Program-made: the position numbers and the translations under genes
Notes under the pieces: model-generated
The model's database searches: none
Seen by the model: only the letters and a program-made list of their open reading frames with translations
Told to the model about the DNA's origin: nothing
Shown: positions 42,867 to 52,113 of the stretch, in pieces
Numbering within the stretch: the first letter of the stretch is position 1
Layout: every line of letters starts with the position of its first letter
Origin: Parapusillimonas granuli
GTDB lineage: Bacteria; Pseudomonadota; Gammaproteobacteria; Burkholderiales; Burkholderiaceae_B
Assembly: GCF_013416525.1 (NCBI RefSeq)
Contig: NZ_JACCEM010000002.1
Location: 372,001-436,000 of the forward strand
Direction: 5' to 3'
DNA length: 64,000 bases

Positions 42867-44746
42867 GCCTTCGCCCCCCACGCCCGCCGCCCTTGGAACG
42901 CGCCGGCGATTCCCTGCGGGAACGCCAGCACGATGAGCAGGATCACGGCGCCGAAGAGCGCACGCCAGTATTCGGTGACGCCCACGAAATAATCCTGGAG
43001 CACGGTGAAGCTCGCCGCCCCGACGATGGGCCCGGACAGGCTCTGGATGCCGCCCAGCAGCACCATGACCAGGCCGTCCACCGACTTGCCCACGGTGATC
43101 ACCTCCGGCGACGTGCTGCCTTTCGAAAATACGTACAGCGCGCCCGCGACGCCGGCGAGCAGGCCCGCGATCGCGAACGCGGTCCACTGTATGCGCTTGA
43201 CGTCCATGCCCAGCGCATCGGCGCGCAACGAGGAGTCGCGGACGGCCCGCAAGGCCTGGCCGAAGGGCGAAAACGCCATGCGCCTGACCCACAGCGCCAG
43301 CAGCGCGACCACGGCCAGGCTGAAGTAGTAATAGCGGCCCGCGGCCAGCCAGTCGTCCGGCCAGATCCCGACGATGCCGTTGGAGCCGCCCGTGACGTCG
43401 TCCCATTGATACACGATGGACCAGATGATTTGCGCGAAGGCCAGGGTCAGCATGGCGAGGTAGACGCCGGTGAGGCGTATGCAGAACCATCCGAACACCA
43501 TGGCGGCCAGCCCGGCCACCACGGGCGCCGCGACGATGGACGCCGCCATGCCCAGGCCGGCCGCCTTGAAAAGCAGCGCGGCGCTGTAGGCCCCGATGCC
43601 GAAGTAGGCGGCGTGGCCGAAAGTCGGCATGCCGCCCAGGCCCATCATGAAGTGCAGGCTGACGGCGAACAGCACCGCCACCAGCATGTCCTGCGCGAGC
43701 ACCGTGGCGTACGGCAGCGTGGCCGACAGCAGGGGCAGCGCGGCCGCGGCGGCGACGAGCGCGAGCGCGGCCAGCCGGAACGCCGGGCCGCCGGGCCGCA
43801 AAGTGGGCTCGGCCGAGGCCGCGTGCCGCATCAGCGGCAGCGGCTTGCCCATGAGGCCCCAGGGCTTGAAGACGAGGACGAAAGCCATGAAGATGAATTC
43901 GACGACCAGGGTGAGCTTGGGAAAGGCGATGCTGAGGCCGAACAGCTCCACCACGCCCAGCGCGATGCAAAGCGCCTTGAGCTGGGCGATGATCAGCGCC
44001 GCCAGGTAGGCGCCCGGCAGGGAGCCCATGCCGCCCACCACGACCACCACGAAGACGTCGCCGATGATGCCCAGGTCGAGCGTCAGGCTGGCCGGCTGGC
44101 GGGGAATCTGCAGGGCGCCGCCCAGCCCCGCCAGGAAGGCGCCCAGGGCGAACACGCTGGTGAACAGCCAGGCCTGGTTGACTCCCAGCGCGCCCAGCAT
44201 TTCACGATCCTGGGTGGCCGCGCGGATCAGCGTGCCCCAGCGGCTGCGGGTCAACAGCAGCCACACCAGCAGCAGGACCAGCGGCCCCGCGGCGATCATG
44301 GCCAGGTCGTAGACGGGAAGATAGCGGCCGAGGATGCGGACGGAGCCGTCCAGGCCCGGGGCCAGCGGCCCCAGGAGGTCGTCCGGCCCCCAAAGCCACA
44401 TGGCCATGTCGTTGAAAACGAGGACCAGGGCGAAGGTGGCCAGCAGCTGGAACATTTCGGGCGCTTTGTAGATGCGCCTGAGCAGCAGCAGTTCGGCCAG
44501 GGCCCCCAGCAGGCCGATCGCCAGCGCGGCGCACAGGATCGCCAGCCAATAGCCCGCCGGCCCGTCGCCCCAGGCCTGGACCAGCGTGTAGGCGACATAG
44601 ATGCCCAGCATGTAAAGGGAGCCATGGGCGAAATTGACGATGCGGGTGACGCCGAAAATCAGCGAAAGCCCCGCCGCGACCAGGAATAGGGAAGAGGCTT
44701 CAGCCAGCCCGTTCAGGAACTGGACGATGAACCCTGCCGGCTGCAT
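42863..44746 (-). CDS. fused LivH-LivM ABC permease
   Basis: A 627-residue membrane protein joining the two permease halves that are usually separate. Residues 1 to about 290 are LivH-like (SLIFGVTRIVNFAHGSLYML and GGMGSLPGAYLAALIIA). After a short linker, residues about 320-615 are LivM-like (FGHAAYFGIGAYSAALLF and GGIQSLSGPIVGAASF). The frame is continuous across the junction, so this is a real fusion and not a missed stop. It overlaps livG by four bases and starts three bases before the binding-protein stop boundary. Confidence 0.92.
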   Translation of the reverse strand: MQPAGFIVQFLNGLAEASSLFLVAAGLSLIFGVTRIVNFAHGSLYMLGIYVAYTLVQAWGDGPAGYWLAILCAALAIGLLGALAELLLLRRIYKAPEMFQLLATFALVLVFNDMAMWLWGPDDLLGPLAPGLDGSVRILGRYLPVYDLAMIAAGPLVLLLVWLLLTRSRWGTLIRAATQDREMLGALGVNQAWLFTSVFALGAFLAGLGGALQIPRQPASLTLDLGIIGDVFVVVVVGGMGSLPGAYLAALIIAQLKALCIALGVVELFGLSIAFPKLTLVVEFIFMAFVLVFKPWGLMGKPLPLMRHAASAEPTLRPGGPAFRLAALALVAAAAALPLLSATLPYATVLAQDMLVAVLFAVSLHFMMGLGGMPTFGHAAYFGIGAYSAALLFKAAGLGMAASIVAAPVVAGLAAMVFGWFCIRLTGVYLAMLTLAFAQIIWSIVYQWDDVTGGSNGIVGIWPDDWLAAGRYYYFSLAVVALLALWVRRMAFSPFGQALRAVRDSSLRADALGMDVKRIQWTAFAIAGLLAGVAGALYVFSKGSTSPEVITVGKSVDGLVMVLLGGIQSLSGPIVGAASFTVLQDYFVGVTEYWRALFGAVILLIVLAFPQGIAGAFQGRRAWGAKA

Positions 44747-44749
44747 GCA

Positions 44750-45961
44750 TCAACCGCCCGCGCCGGGCCGCCACTTGCGGACGAGCTCGTCGGGCGGCTG
44801 AACCGAGGCGCCGTCGACGTATTGGAAGTCGACCATCACGCCCTTGCCGTCCTTGACGGCCAGCTTGCCCACATAGGCGCCCATGGTGGATTGGTGGTCC
44901 AGCCCGCGGTATTTGATGCGGCCGAAAGGCGTGTCGACTTCGAGTTCCTTGAAGGCCTGGATCAGCGCGGGGGTGTCGGTCGTGCCGGCCTTGGCGATGC
45001 CGGCCGCCAGGGACAGGATCGTGTTGTAGCCCACGACGGTGCCCAGGCGCGGGTAGTCGTCATAGCGCTCCTGGTAGGCCTTGAGGAAGCGGTCGTGTTC
45101 GGGCGTGTCTATGGCATACCAGGGGTAGCCCGTCACCACCCAGCCTTCCGGCGTTTCGCGCCCCAGGGGATCCAGGTATTCCGGTTCGCCCGTCAGCATG
45201 CTGACGACCGACAGGCCCTTGAACAGGTTGCGCTGCGAGCCGGCGCGCACGAACTTGGCCAGGTCGGTGGCGAACAGCACGTTGAACATGGCCTCGGGCT
45301 TGGCGTCGGCGAGCGCCTGCACCACGTTGCCCGCGTCGATCTTGCCCAGCGGCGCCGCCTGCTCCGCCACGAATTCCACGTCGGGCTGGGCCTCTTTGAG
45401 CAGCGTCTTGAACGTGGCCGTCGCGGACTGGCCGTATTCGTAGTTGGGGTAGACGATGGCCCAGCGCTTCTTGTTCATCTTGACCGCGGCGGGAATCAGC
45501 ATCGCCACCTGCATATAGGTGGAATTGCGCAGGCGATAGGTGTAGTCGTTGCCTTCGGCCCAGACTATCTTGTCGGTCAGGGGCTCGCTTGCCAGGAAGA
45601 AGCGCTTCTTGTGCTTGGCGTAGTCCGTGACCGCCAGCCCCACGTGCGACAGAAAAGTGCCGGTCAAGACGTCGACCTTGTCGCGCGAGAGCAGTTCTTC
45701 GGCCGCGCGCACCGCGTCGCCGGGGTTGGAATTGTCGTCGCGCACGATCAGTTCCAGCTGCTTGCCGTTGACGCCGCCCGCCGCGTTGATTTGCTCGACC
45801 GCGAGCTCCATGCCTTTTTTGTAGGGCCCCAGGAAGGCGGGCTGGGACTTGTAGCTGTTGAGCTCGCCGATCTTGATGACGTCGGCGGCGCGGGCTGGAG
45901 CGCTTGCCGCGGTGAAGGCGAAAATGGCGAACAGCGCTGTGTGGAGCCGGACCGAGAACAT
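44750..45961 (-). CDS. branched-chain amino acid type ABC substrate-binding protein
   Basis: A 403-residue periplasmic receptor of the Leu/Ile/Val-binding (peripla_BP_6) family. A signal peptide (MFSVRLHTALFAIFAFTAAS) precedes IKIGELNSYKSQPAFLGPYK, with later LIVRDDNSNPGDAVRAAEELL and YPNYEYGQSATATFK. AGGAAAT before the ATG fixes the start. It is the first gene of the transport operon. Its relatives bind aromatic acids and amides as well as amino acids, so the ligand is open. Confidence 0.93.
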   Translation of the reverse strand: MFSVRLHTALFAIFAFTAASAPARAADVIKIGELNSYKSQPAFLGPYKKGMELAVEQINAAGGVNGKQLELIVRDDNSNPGDAVRAAEELLSRDKVDVLTGTFLSHVGLAVTDYAKHKKRFFLASEPLTDKIVWAEGNDYTYRLRNSTYMQVAMLIPAAVKMNKKRWAIVYPNYEYGQSATATFKTLLKEAQPDVEFVAEQAAPLGKIDAGNVVQALADAKPEAMFNVLFATDLAKFVRAGSQRNLFKGLSVVSMLTGEPEYLDPLGRETPEGWVVTGYPWYAIDTPEHDRFLKAYQERYDDYPRLGTVVGYNTILSLAAGIAKAGTTDTPALIQAFKELEVDTPFGRIKYRGLDHQSTMGAYVGKLAVKDGKGVMVDFQYVDGASVQPPDELVRKWRPGAGG

Positions 45962-46041
45962 GATATTTCCTGTGCGGGGCGTAATGATGAGTGGGTACGA
46001 GCGAATAAATTGTACGCAATAACCGGGCGGGCGAAAGCCAT

Positions 46042-47976
46042 ATGCCATTACACTACATCCCTTTCCATACGACAAAGCCTTCCGCGATGCGCGCCCTTAT
46101 CCTGAACTTCATTGTGTCGGGCCTGTGCCTGCTGACCGCCAGCCGCCTGCTGCTGGCGGCATGGCAATGGAAGCGGGTCCGGCAAGCCGGCGGGCTGCTG
46201 CCCATACTGAAAGGCGGCCTGCGCATAGACGCCAACCAGATCGCCGTGGTCAGCGGCATTCCGCTGTTGCTGGCGCCCTGGCTGGGGCATCACCCCCTGG
46301 CGGTGCAGATCACCGGCTATTGGTTTCTTCTCGCCTGGATGCTGCTGGTCCTGCTCGAAGTCTCGACGCCCCAGTTCATCCATGAATACGATACCCGCCC
46401 CAACCGGCTGTATGTGGAATATTTGAAGCACCCGCAGGAAGTGTTCGGCATGCTCTGGAAGGGCTACAAGGGCGTCATTTTCGGCGCGCTCGCGGCCCTG
46501 GGCCTGTTCGCCTGGATAGGCCACGGGCTTTTCGTCGGCGCGGCGCCCGACCCGGCCATGGCCTGGTGGCAGCGCCCGCTGTTCTCGCTCGGCGCGGCCG
46601 CCGCCGTCTTCCTGGCCATACGCGGCACCTTGGGGCATCGTCCCATCAACCCCTCCACCGTCGCCTACTGCGGCGACAGCATGCTGAACACCCTGCCGCT
46701 CAATTCGCTGTACAGCGTGGCCTACGCCATCTACAGCATGAAGAACGAGCGCTCGGCGTCCGACGTCTACGGCGACATGCCCGAACAGGACGTCCATGCA
46801 ACGGTGCGCCGCTGCGCCGACCTGCCCGACGGGCCGCCCGAGATCCCCACGCTGCACCTGCAGCAGCCGGGCGCGGCGCGCGCGCGGCCGTTCAATCTGG
46901 TCATGATCGTGGAAGAAAGCCTGGGCGCGCAATACGTCGGCAACCTGGGCGGCGCGGGCCTCACGCCCTGCCTGGACGAGCTGGCCAAATCCGCCTGGAA
47001 CTTCACCCGGGCCTATGCGACCGGCACCCGTTCGGTCCGCGGCCTGGAGGCCGTGGTGGCGGGGTTCCCGCCCACCATCTCGGACGCCGCGCTGCGGCTT
47101 TCCGGCGCCCAGAGCAATTTCTTCACCATGGCCCAGGCCTTGCGCCGGCACGGCTACCGTTCGCATTTCATCTATGGGGGGGAAGCCCACTTCGACAACA
47201 TGAAGAGCTTCTTCCTGGGCAACGGCTTCGACGAGCTGCACGACCTGCCCACCTTCAAGAACCCGGCCTTCGTGGGCACCTGGGGCGCCAGCGACGAAGA
47301 CATGTTCAACACCCTGCACACACTGCTGGACGAGAACGGCGGCGAACCCACTTTCGCGCTGGCCTTTTCGGTCAGCAACCATTCGCCCTGGGAATACCCC
47401 GCCGGCCGCATCGCCACCGACGGCAACCCCGCCACGGTCGAAAACACCGTCCGCTACGCCGACTGGTCCATCGGCCGGTTCTTCGAGCAGGCCCGCCAGT
47501 CCGCCTATTGGGACAACACCGTCTTCCTGATCGTGGCCGACCACGACTCCCGGGTGTTCGGCGCGAACCTGGTGCCGCTGCGCCACTTCCACATCCCCGC
47601 GCTGATACTGGGCGCCGGCGTGCCCGCCCGCCAGGACGACCGCCTGATCAGCCAGATCGACCTGCCCACGACCCTGCTGTCGCTGATCGGCCTGGAAACC
47701 CGGCATCCCATGATAGGCCGCGACCTGACGCGGGCCACGCCGGGCCGCGCCATGATGCAATACGGGGAAAACTACGGCTACCTGAAAGACGACATGCTGG
47801 TGGTCCTGGAACCCCACAGGCCGCCGACCCAGTACCGCTACGAGGCGCCCGAGCGCTACACCCCGGTTGCCCTGGACGAAACGCTGGCCCGCGAAGCGCT
47901 GGCGCACGTGCTCTGGCCCAGCCTGGTCTACCAGAAACGGGCCTACACCCTGCCGCAACTCCAGGCCCGGCCCTGA
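46042..47976 (+). CDS. LTA-synthase-family sulfatase/phosphoglycerol transferase
   Basis: A 644-residue membrane enzyme (or 629 if started at the ATG at 46087; neither start has a clear ribosome site). About five N-terminal helices lie within residues 16-200. A periplasmic alkaline-phosphatase-fold domain follows with MIVEES (metal Glu, about 290), the nucleophile region ATGTRSVRG (Thr, about 327) and the metal site IVADHDSR (about 500). In Gram-negatives such proteins transfer phosphoglycerol or phosphoethanolamine to periplasmic glucans or lipid A. It is transcribed divergently from the ABC binding protein and is likely upstream of the TerC gene. Confidence 0.87.
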   Translation: MPLHYIPFHTTKPSAMRALILNFIVSGLCLLTASRLLLAAWQWKRVRQAGGLLPILKGGLRIDANQIAVVSGIPLLLAPWLGHHPLAVQITGYWFLLAWMLLVLLEVSTPQFIHEYDTRPNRLYVEYLKHPQEVFGMLWKGYKGVIFGALAALGLFAWIGHGLFVGAAPDPAMAWWQRPLFSLGAAAAVFLAIRGTLGHRPINPSTVAYCGDSMLNTLPLNSLYSVAYAIYSMKNERSASDVYGDMPEQDVHATVRRCADLPDGPPEIPTLHLQQPGAARARPFNLVMIVEESLGAQYVGNLGGAGLTPCLDELAKSAWNFTRAYATGTRSVRGLEAVVAGFPPTISDAALRLSGAQSNFFTMAQALRRHGYRSHFIYGGEAHFDNMKSFFLGNGFDELHDLPTFKNPAFVGTWGASDEDMFNTLHTLLDENGGEPTFALAFSVSNHSPWEYPAGRIATDGNPATVENTVRYADWSIGRFFEQARQSAYWDNTVFLIVADHDSRVFGANLVPLRHFHIPALILGAGVPARQDDRLISQIDLPTTLLSLIGLETRHPMIGRDLTRATPGRAMMQYGENYGYLKDDMLVVLEPHRPPTQYRYEAPERYTPVALDETLAREALAHVLWPSLVYQKRAYTLPQLQARP

Positions 47977-48028
47977 GCCGGTCAAAGCCACGATACAATG
48001 CTGACATCTAACTGAAAAGGAAATTCTG

Positions 48029-49606
48029 ATGGAGTTGCTGCTTGACCCGTCCGTATGGGTCGGCTTATTGACGTTGGTGGTCCTGGAAATCGTCCTGGGC
48101 ATCGACAACCTGATCTTCATCGCCATCCTTGCGGACAAGCTGCCGCCCCAGCAGCGCGACCGCGCCCGCGTCATCGGCCTGTCGCTTGCGCTGATCATGC
48201 GCCTGGCGCTGCTGTCGGCCATTTCATGGCTGTTCAAGCTCACCACGCCGCTCTTTTCCGTGGGCCCGCTCGCCTTCTCGGGCCGGGACCTCATCCTCAT
48301 CCTGGGCGGCTTCTTCCTGGTGTTCAAGGCCACCATGGAAATACACGAGCGCGTGGAAGGCAAGAGCCACGCGATGTCCGGGTCCAGGATGTACGCAGGC
48401 TTCTGGGTCATCGTCACCCAGATCGTCGTGCTCGACGCGGTCTTCTCCCTGGACGCCGTCATCACCGCGGTGGGCATGGTGGACGACCTGGAAGTCATGA
48501 TGGCCGCCGTCATCATCGCCATCGGCATCATGCTGGTCGCGTCCAAGCCGCTGACCCGGTTCGTGAACGCCCACCCCACCGTCGTCATACTGTGCCTGGG
48601 CTTCCTGCTGATGATCGGTTTCGCCCTGGTGGCGGAAGGCTTCGGCTTCAAGGTGCCCAAGGGCTATCTGTACGCCGCGATCGGGTTCTCGGTCATCATC
48701 GAAACCCTCAACCAGATCGCGCGGCGCAACCTGCTCAATGCCGACCATCGCCCCATGCGCGAGCGCACCGCCGAAGGCATATTGCGCATGCTGGGCAAAC
48801 GGCCGCAGTCCGACCAGCCTCCGCCCGAAGGCGCCGCGCAGCCGCCGGACGAAACGCCCTTCGGCATCGAGGAGCGCAACATGGTGAGCGGCGTGCTGCG
48901 CCTGGCCGACCGCAACGTGCATTCGATCATGACGCCCCGCAACGACATCACCTGGATCAACATCGAAGACGATCCGGACACCATACGCGAAGAGATCACG
49001 CGCACCCCGCACGGCTTCTTCCCGGTCTGCCGGGGCTCGCTGGACGACATCGTCGGCATAGGCCGCGCCAAGGACATGATCGCCGACCTCCTGCAGAACA
49101 AGACGCTGAACCAGAAAGCGCTGCGCCCGCCCATCATCGTCCACGAGACCGTGCGCATCCTCGACCTCATCGACATCCTCAAATCCGCCCGCGGGCAGCT
49201 GGTGATGGTGATCAATGAATTCGGGGCGGTCGAGGGGCTGGTCACGCCCATCGACGTGTTCGAGGCGATCGCGGGGGACTTCCCCGACGAGGACGAGACG
49301 CCCGACATCATCCACAGCGGCGAGAACCGCTGGGTCGTCGACGGCGCCACCGACCTGCACCACTTCGAGCAGTCCCTGGAAATCGAAGGCCTCATGGGCG
49401 AATCCGACGACTACAGCACCGTCGCCGGATACCTGCTCAGGCAATTCGGCAGGCTGCCCGACGTCGGCGACCACCTGACCCTGGCGCTGGCGCAAGGCCA
49501 CTTCCGCTTCGAGATCCTGCAGCTGGAAGGGCGGCGCATCGCCAAGGTATTGGTGGAACGGGGCGGCGACGCGGCGAAGGACGCCCCGCCCGCCGATGCC
49601 GCCTGA
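48029..49606 (+). CDS. TerC-family membrane protein with CBS and CorC/HlyC domains
   Basis: A 525-residue protein of the YegH/YoaE type. A TerC domain (about residues 1-220, seven helices, with conserved [20 protein letters not shown] and [15 protein letters not shown] acidic sites) precedes paired CBS domains (about 290-420) and a CorC_HlyC domain (about 435-515). TerC/Alx proteins are linked to manganese and other metal homeostasis; CBS modules bind adenine nucleotides. It begins 52 bases after the sulfatase stop with a good AAAAGGAAA ribosome site. The leader is too short for a full yybP-ykoY riboswitch. Confidence 0.92.
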   Translation: MELLLDPSVWVGLLTLVVLEIVLGIDNLIFIAILADKLPPQQRDRARVIGLSLALIMRLALLSAISWLFKLTTPLFSVGPLAFSGRDLILILGGFFLVFKATMEIHERVEGKSHAMSGSRMYAGFWVIVTQIVVLDAVFSLDAVITAVGMVDDLEVMMAAVIIAIGIMLVASKPLTRFVNAHPTVVILCLGFLLMIGFALVAEGFGFKVPKGYLYAAIGFSVIIETLNQIARRNLLNADHRPMRERTAEGILRMLGKRPQSDQPPPEGAAQPPDETPFGIEERNMVSGVLRLADRNVHSIMTPRNDITWINIEDDPDTIREEITRTPHGFFPVCRGSLDDIVGIGRAKDMIADLLQNKTLNQKALRPPIIVHETVRILDLIDILKSARGQLVMVINEFGAVEGLVTPIDVFEAIAGDFPDEDETPDIIHSGENRWVVDGATDLHHFEQSLEIEGLMGESDDYSTVAGYLLRQFGRLPDVGDHLTLALAQGHFRFEILQLEGRRIAKVLVERGGDAAKDAPPADAA

Positions 49607-49670
49607 GCCCGGCCGGCTTGCAGCCGGTCGGCCTTGTAAATTCATGCTACACTACTTGGCTGTTGTTCGT

Positions 49671-49747
<77 letters not shown>

Positions 49748-49756
49748 ATAGAATCA

Positions 49757-49789
49757 AAGGGTTAGCAGCGCAAGGCGGCTAACCTTTTT
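49757..49789 (+). terminator. rho-independent terminator after tRNA-Pro
   Basis: The stem GGTTAGC/GCTAACC (49760-49766 with 49778-49784) has an 11-base loop and is followed by TTTTT. It ends the tRNA transcript ten bases after CCA. Confidence 0.85.
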
Positions 49790-49838
49790 GTTTTTCGGGC
49801 CAGTGCAAGTTGCGTGTCCGTAATGTTTGCCACGGCGC

Positions 49839-50084
49839 TCAGGCAGACAGCCTTAACTCCGGATGCAACCCCGCCCGCGCCGCCAGCGTCAGCAGCATAT
49901 CCAGACTGAAATTCCCCACCTTGCCCTTGATCAGCCGAGAAACCCTCGGCTGTGTGATACCAAGTTGCTTTGCCGCCTCAGCCTGCGTCCAACCTTGCTC
50001 CTTGAGCCTCTGCGCAGTCCGAATCATCACCTCCGCACGCGGCGATCCGCTTGGCGTCACTCTCCAAAATGCCGCGTTACCCAT
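49839..50084 (-). CDS. XRE-family helix-turn-helix protein (HigA-like)
   Basis: Up to 81 residues. A clear HTH (QGWTQAEAAKQLGITQPRVS, about residues 30-49) is followed by RLIKGKVGNFSLDMLLTLAARAGL, the pattern of HigA/DUF-type XRE antitoxin-like regulators. The start is uncertain: ATG at 50084 overlaps the HD gene by 28 bases, while ATG at 50027 lies directly on a GGAGGTG. The N-terminal part before the HTH is shorter and less regular than in relatives. It is probably translated with the upstream HD gene. Confidence 0.75.
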   Translation of the reverse strand: MGNAAFWRVTPSGSPRAEVMIRTAQRLKEQGWTQAEAAKQLGITQPRVSRLIKGKVGNFSLDMLLTLAARAGLHPELRLSA

Positions 50085-50635
50085 TGTTCACACACGGCCC
50101 AGAGCAGCGGAGCGCCTCTTTTAATGATGGGGCCATAGCGGGAAAAAACTTGTTCAAACGAAACGCTGCTTTCTATCCAGGTTCCGCCACCGGTGAATAC
50201 ATTTACAAGGAGCGGCTGAAAGCGATCAAGCGCCTTCGCAAATTTTGCGTCATCCGTCTCTGCGCGCTCAAATTCCTGCCATAAGCCGAGGAGTTCGTTA
50301 CCTTGCTGCTGAGGCAATAAGCCAAATAATCGTTCTGCTGCTCTAGACTCTTGTTCAGTCTGCGATTCGTTTGAAGATTCACTATGGATTGGAAAATCGC
50401 CAACATCTATCTCGACAATGTCATGCAGTAAAAGCATCTGTATGACGCGATTTTTATTTATAGGCCCGCACGCATACTCACTCAGTATCAAAGCGTACAT
50501 CGCTAAGTGCCAAGAATGCTCGGCAGAATTTTCTTTCCGACTTTTGTCAAGCAAAGATGATTGTCGTACTACCGTTTTCAGTCGGTCGATTTCTCTTAGA
50601 AAAGCCAACTGCTTTTCCAATGCTGTCGATTGCAT
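50057..50635 (-). CDS. HD-domain phosphohydrolase (YfbR/HDDC2-like)
   Basis: A 192-residue HD-superfamily hydrolase. Metal ligands are visible in NSAEHSWHLAM (His, about residue 40), LLLHDIVEIDVGD (the HD pair and following Asp, about residue 70) and a C-terminal helix with an Asp. The layout matches small 5'-nucleotidase/HDDC2-type enzymes acting on nucleotides. The codon use is strikingly A/T-rich against both flanks, indicating acquisition. It overlaps the HTH gene and lies next to tRNA-Pro. Confidence 0.85.
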   Translation of the reverse strand: MQSTALEKQLAFLREIDRLKTVVRQSSLLDKSRKENSAEHSWHLAMYALILSEYACGPINKNRVIQMLLLHDIVEIDVGDFPIHSESSNESQTEQESRAAERLFGLLPQQQGNELLGLWQEFERAETDDAKFAKALDRFQPLLVNVFTGGGTWIESSVSFEQVFSRYGPIIKRGAPLLWAVCEQWVTRHFGE

Positions 50636-50730
50636 AATCTTTTCAATCTAAAAGCCACGTCTTAGTATATAGCGCGGTTGCAATGACAGCCGCTCAGGGC
50701 CGAAAGCCGCTGCAACGCAGTGCCTTGCCT

Positions 50731-52113
50731 TCAGTCGATGCGCGGCAGGCGCAGCACGATTCTGAGTCCGCCCAGGTCCGATTGCGACGCGGCCACATCC
50801 CCGCCATAAAGCCCCGCCAGGTCCTTCACGATCGCCAGGCCCAGGCCCGAACCCGGCGCCTGTTCGTCCGCCCTGACCCCGCGCTGGAACACCGCTTCGT
50901 ATCCGTCCTGGGGCAGTCCCGGGCCGTCGTCGTCCACGGTGAAACGCAAGTAGCGGCCGTCGGCGCCCACGCCTATCACGATGCGGCGCCTGGCCCATTT
51001 ACAGGCATTGTCCAGCACGTTCCCCAGCATTTCCTGCAGATCCTGCTCTTCCCCGCGAAAGGCCAGGCCGGGCGGGCAAGGCGCCAAGGCCAGGTCCAGG
51101 CCTTTGTCGGCATACAGCTTTTCCATCACGCGCAGCAGGCCGCGCAAGGGTTCGTCCACCAAGGTGCGCAGGCCCGATGCCTGCATGGCGGCCGCCGCCC
51201 GCGCGCGCATCAAGTGGTGATCGACTTGCCGGCGCGCCATGCCCACCTGTTCGTCGACCAGACGCCCCAGCGCGGTGTCGTCCCCCGCCACGGCATTGGA
51301 CAGCACCGACAGGGGAGTCTTGAGGGCATGGGCGAGGTTGCCCGCCTGCGCCCGCGCCCGGGAAACGACTTCGGCGTTCAAGGACAGCACGCCGTTGAAA
51401 TCGTCCACCAGCGGCTGAAGCTCCGTGGGGAACACGCCTTCGATTTGCGGTTTCTTTCCTTGCCGAAGCGCCGCCAGTTCGCGGCGCAAGCGGCCCAGGG
51501 GCCGCAGCCCCAGGAAAACCTGGCCGACCGCCGCCAGCATCAACCCCACCGCCAGGACGCCCAGAGAAAGCGTCAGCATGCGCATGAAGCGTTCGATCGG
51601 CTCGGCCATCGCGGCCTGGTCCGCGGCCACCATCAACCGCATGACCGGCGCCGCCTCTTCGGCGGGATGCACGATCTGGGAGACCATCGACAGCCTGGCG
51701 CCGTTGGGCCCCGCGACGTCGAAATACAGGCGTTCATTGCCGTCCGGCGCCGCGCGCGCATCCAGTGCCTGGTCCCACAGGGAGCGGGAACGCAGCGCGC
51801 CCGCGGCGCCCGGGCGTTCCGGGCCGCCCAGCAGGTCCACCTGCCAGTACAGGCCGGAATAGGGCTTGTCGAAACGAGGGTCGCTCAGGGCCGCCGGCAC
51901 GGCCGGCCGGCCGGCGGCGTCGAAGTCCACCGCGGCGATGAGCTGGTCCAGGTGCATGCCCAGCTCCGCCCTGAATTGCGCGCGGATATGCTGGCGAAAA
52001 AGGCCGTCCAGCGCCCAGCCCGTGGCCAGCACGGCCAGCAGCACCCAGACCAGGGTGCCCAGCAGGAGGCGCAAGCGCAGCGAGTTCAGCAGCGGCCATC
52101 GACGCATGCCCAT
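50731..52113 (-). CDS. sensor histidine kinase (PhoQ-like)
   Basis: A 460-residue kinase. Helix 1 (about residues 8-28), a periplasmic domain of about 140 residues, helix 2 (about 172-192) and a HAMP linker precede the dimerisation helix with the phospho-His in NLAHALKTPLSVLSN (about residue 261). The ATPase has NVLDNACKWARR (about 365), DDGPGLP and SGLGLAIVKDLA. HALKTPL is typical of PhoQ-type kinases. It starts directly after the response-regulator stop. The signal is unknown; cations or antimicrobial peptides by analogy. Confidence 0.92.
   Translation of the reverse strand: MGMRRWPLLNSLRLRLLLGTLVWVLLAVLATGWALDGLFRQHIRAQFRAELGMHLDQLIAAVDFDAAGRPAVPAALSDPRFDKPYSGLYWQVDLLGGPERPGAAGALRSRSLWDQALDARAAPDGNERLYFDVAGPNGARLSMVSQIVHPAEEAAPVMRLMVAADQAAMAEPIERFMRMLTLSLGVLAVGLMLAAVGQVFLGLRPLGRLRRELAALRQGKKPQIEGVFPTELQPLVDDFNGVLSLNAEVVSRARAQAGNLAHALKTPLSVLSNAVAGDDTALGRLVDEQVGMARRQVDHHLMRARAAAAMQASGLRTLVDEPLRGLLRVMEKLYADKGLDLALAPCPPGLAFRGEEQDLQEMLGNVLDNACKWARRRIVIGVGADGRYLRFTVDDDGPGLPQDGYEAVFQRGVRADEQAPGSGLGLAIVKDLAGLYGGDVAASQSDLGGLRIVLRLPRID

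Noticed and set aside
42893-44689. Open frame of about 600 codons on plus opposite the fused permease
   Set aside because: Gln/His/Arg-rich antisense translation of membrane helices; no ribosome site.
47977-48028. Manganese (yybP-ykoY) riboswitch before the TerC gene
   Set aside because: The leader is only 52 bases and shows no matching paired structure.
46048-48660. Open frame of about 870 codons on the minus strand opposite the sulfatase and TerC genes
   Set aside because: The plus-strand proteins have complete catalytic motifs. The opposite frame crosses both genes and a promoter gap with no recognisable domain.
49839-50635. Firm naming of the HTH/HD pair as a HigBA toxin-antitoxin
   Set aside because: The HD protein is not a HigB/RelE fold; only the HTH resembles HigA. 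Kept as a hypothesis in findings.
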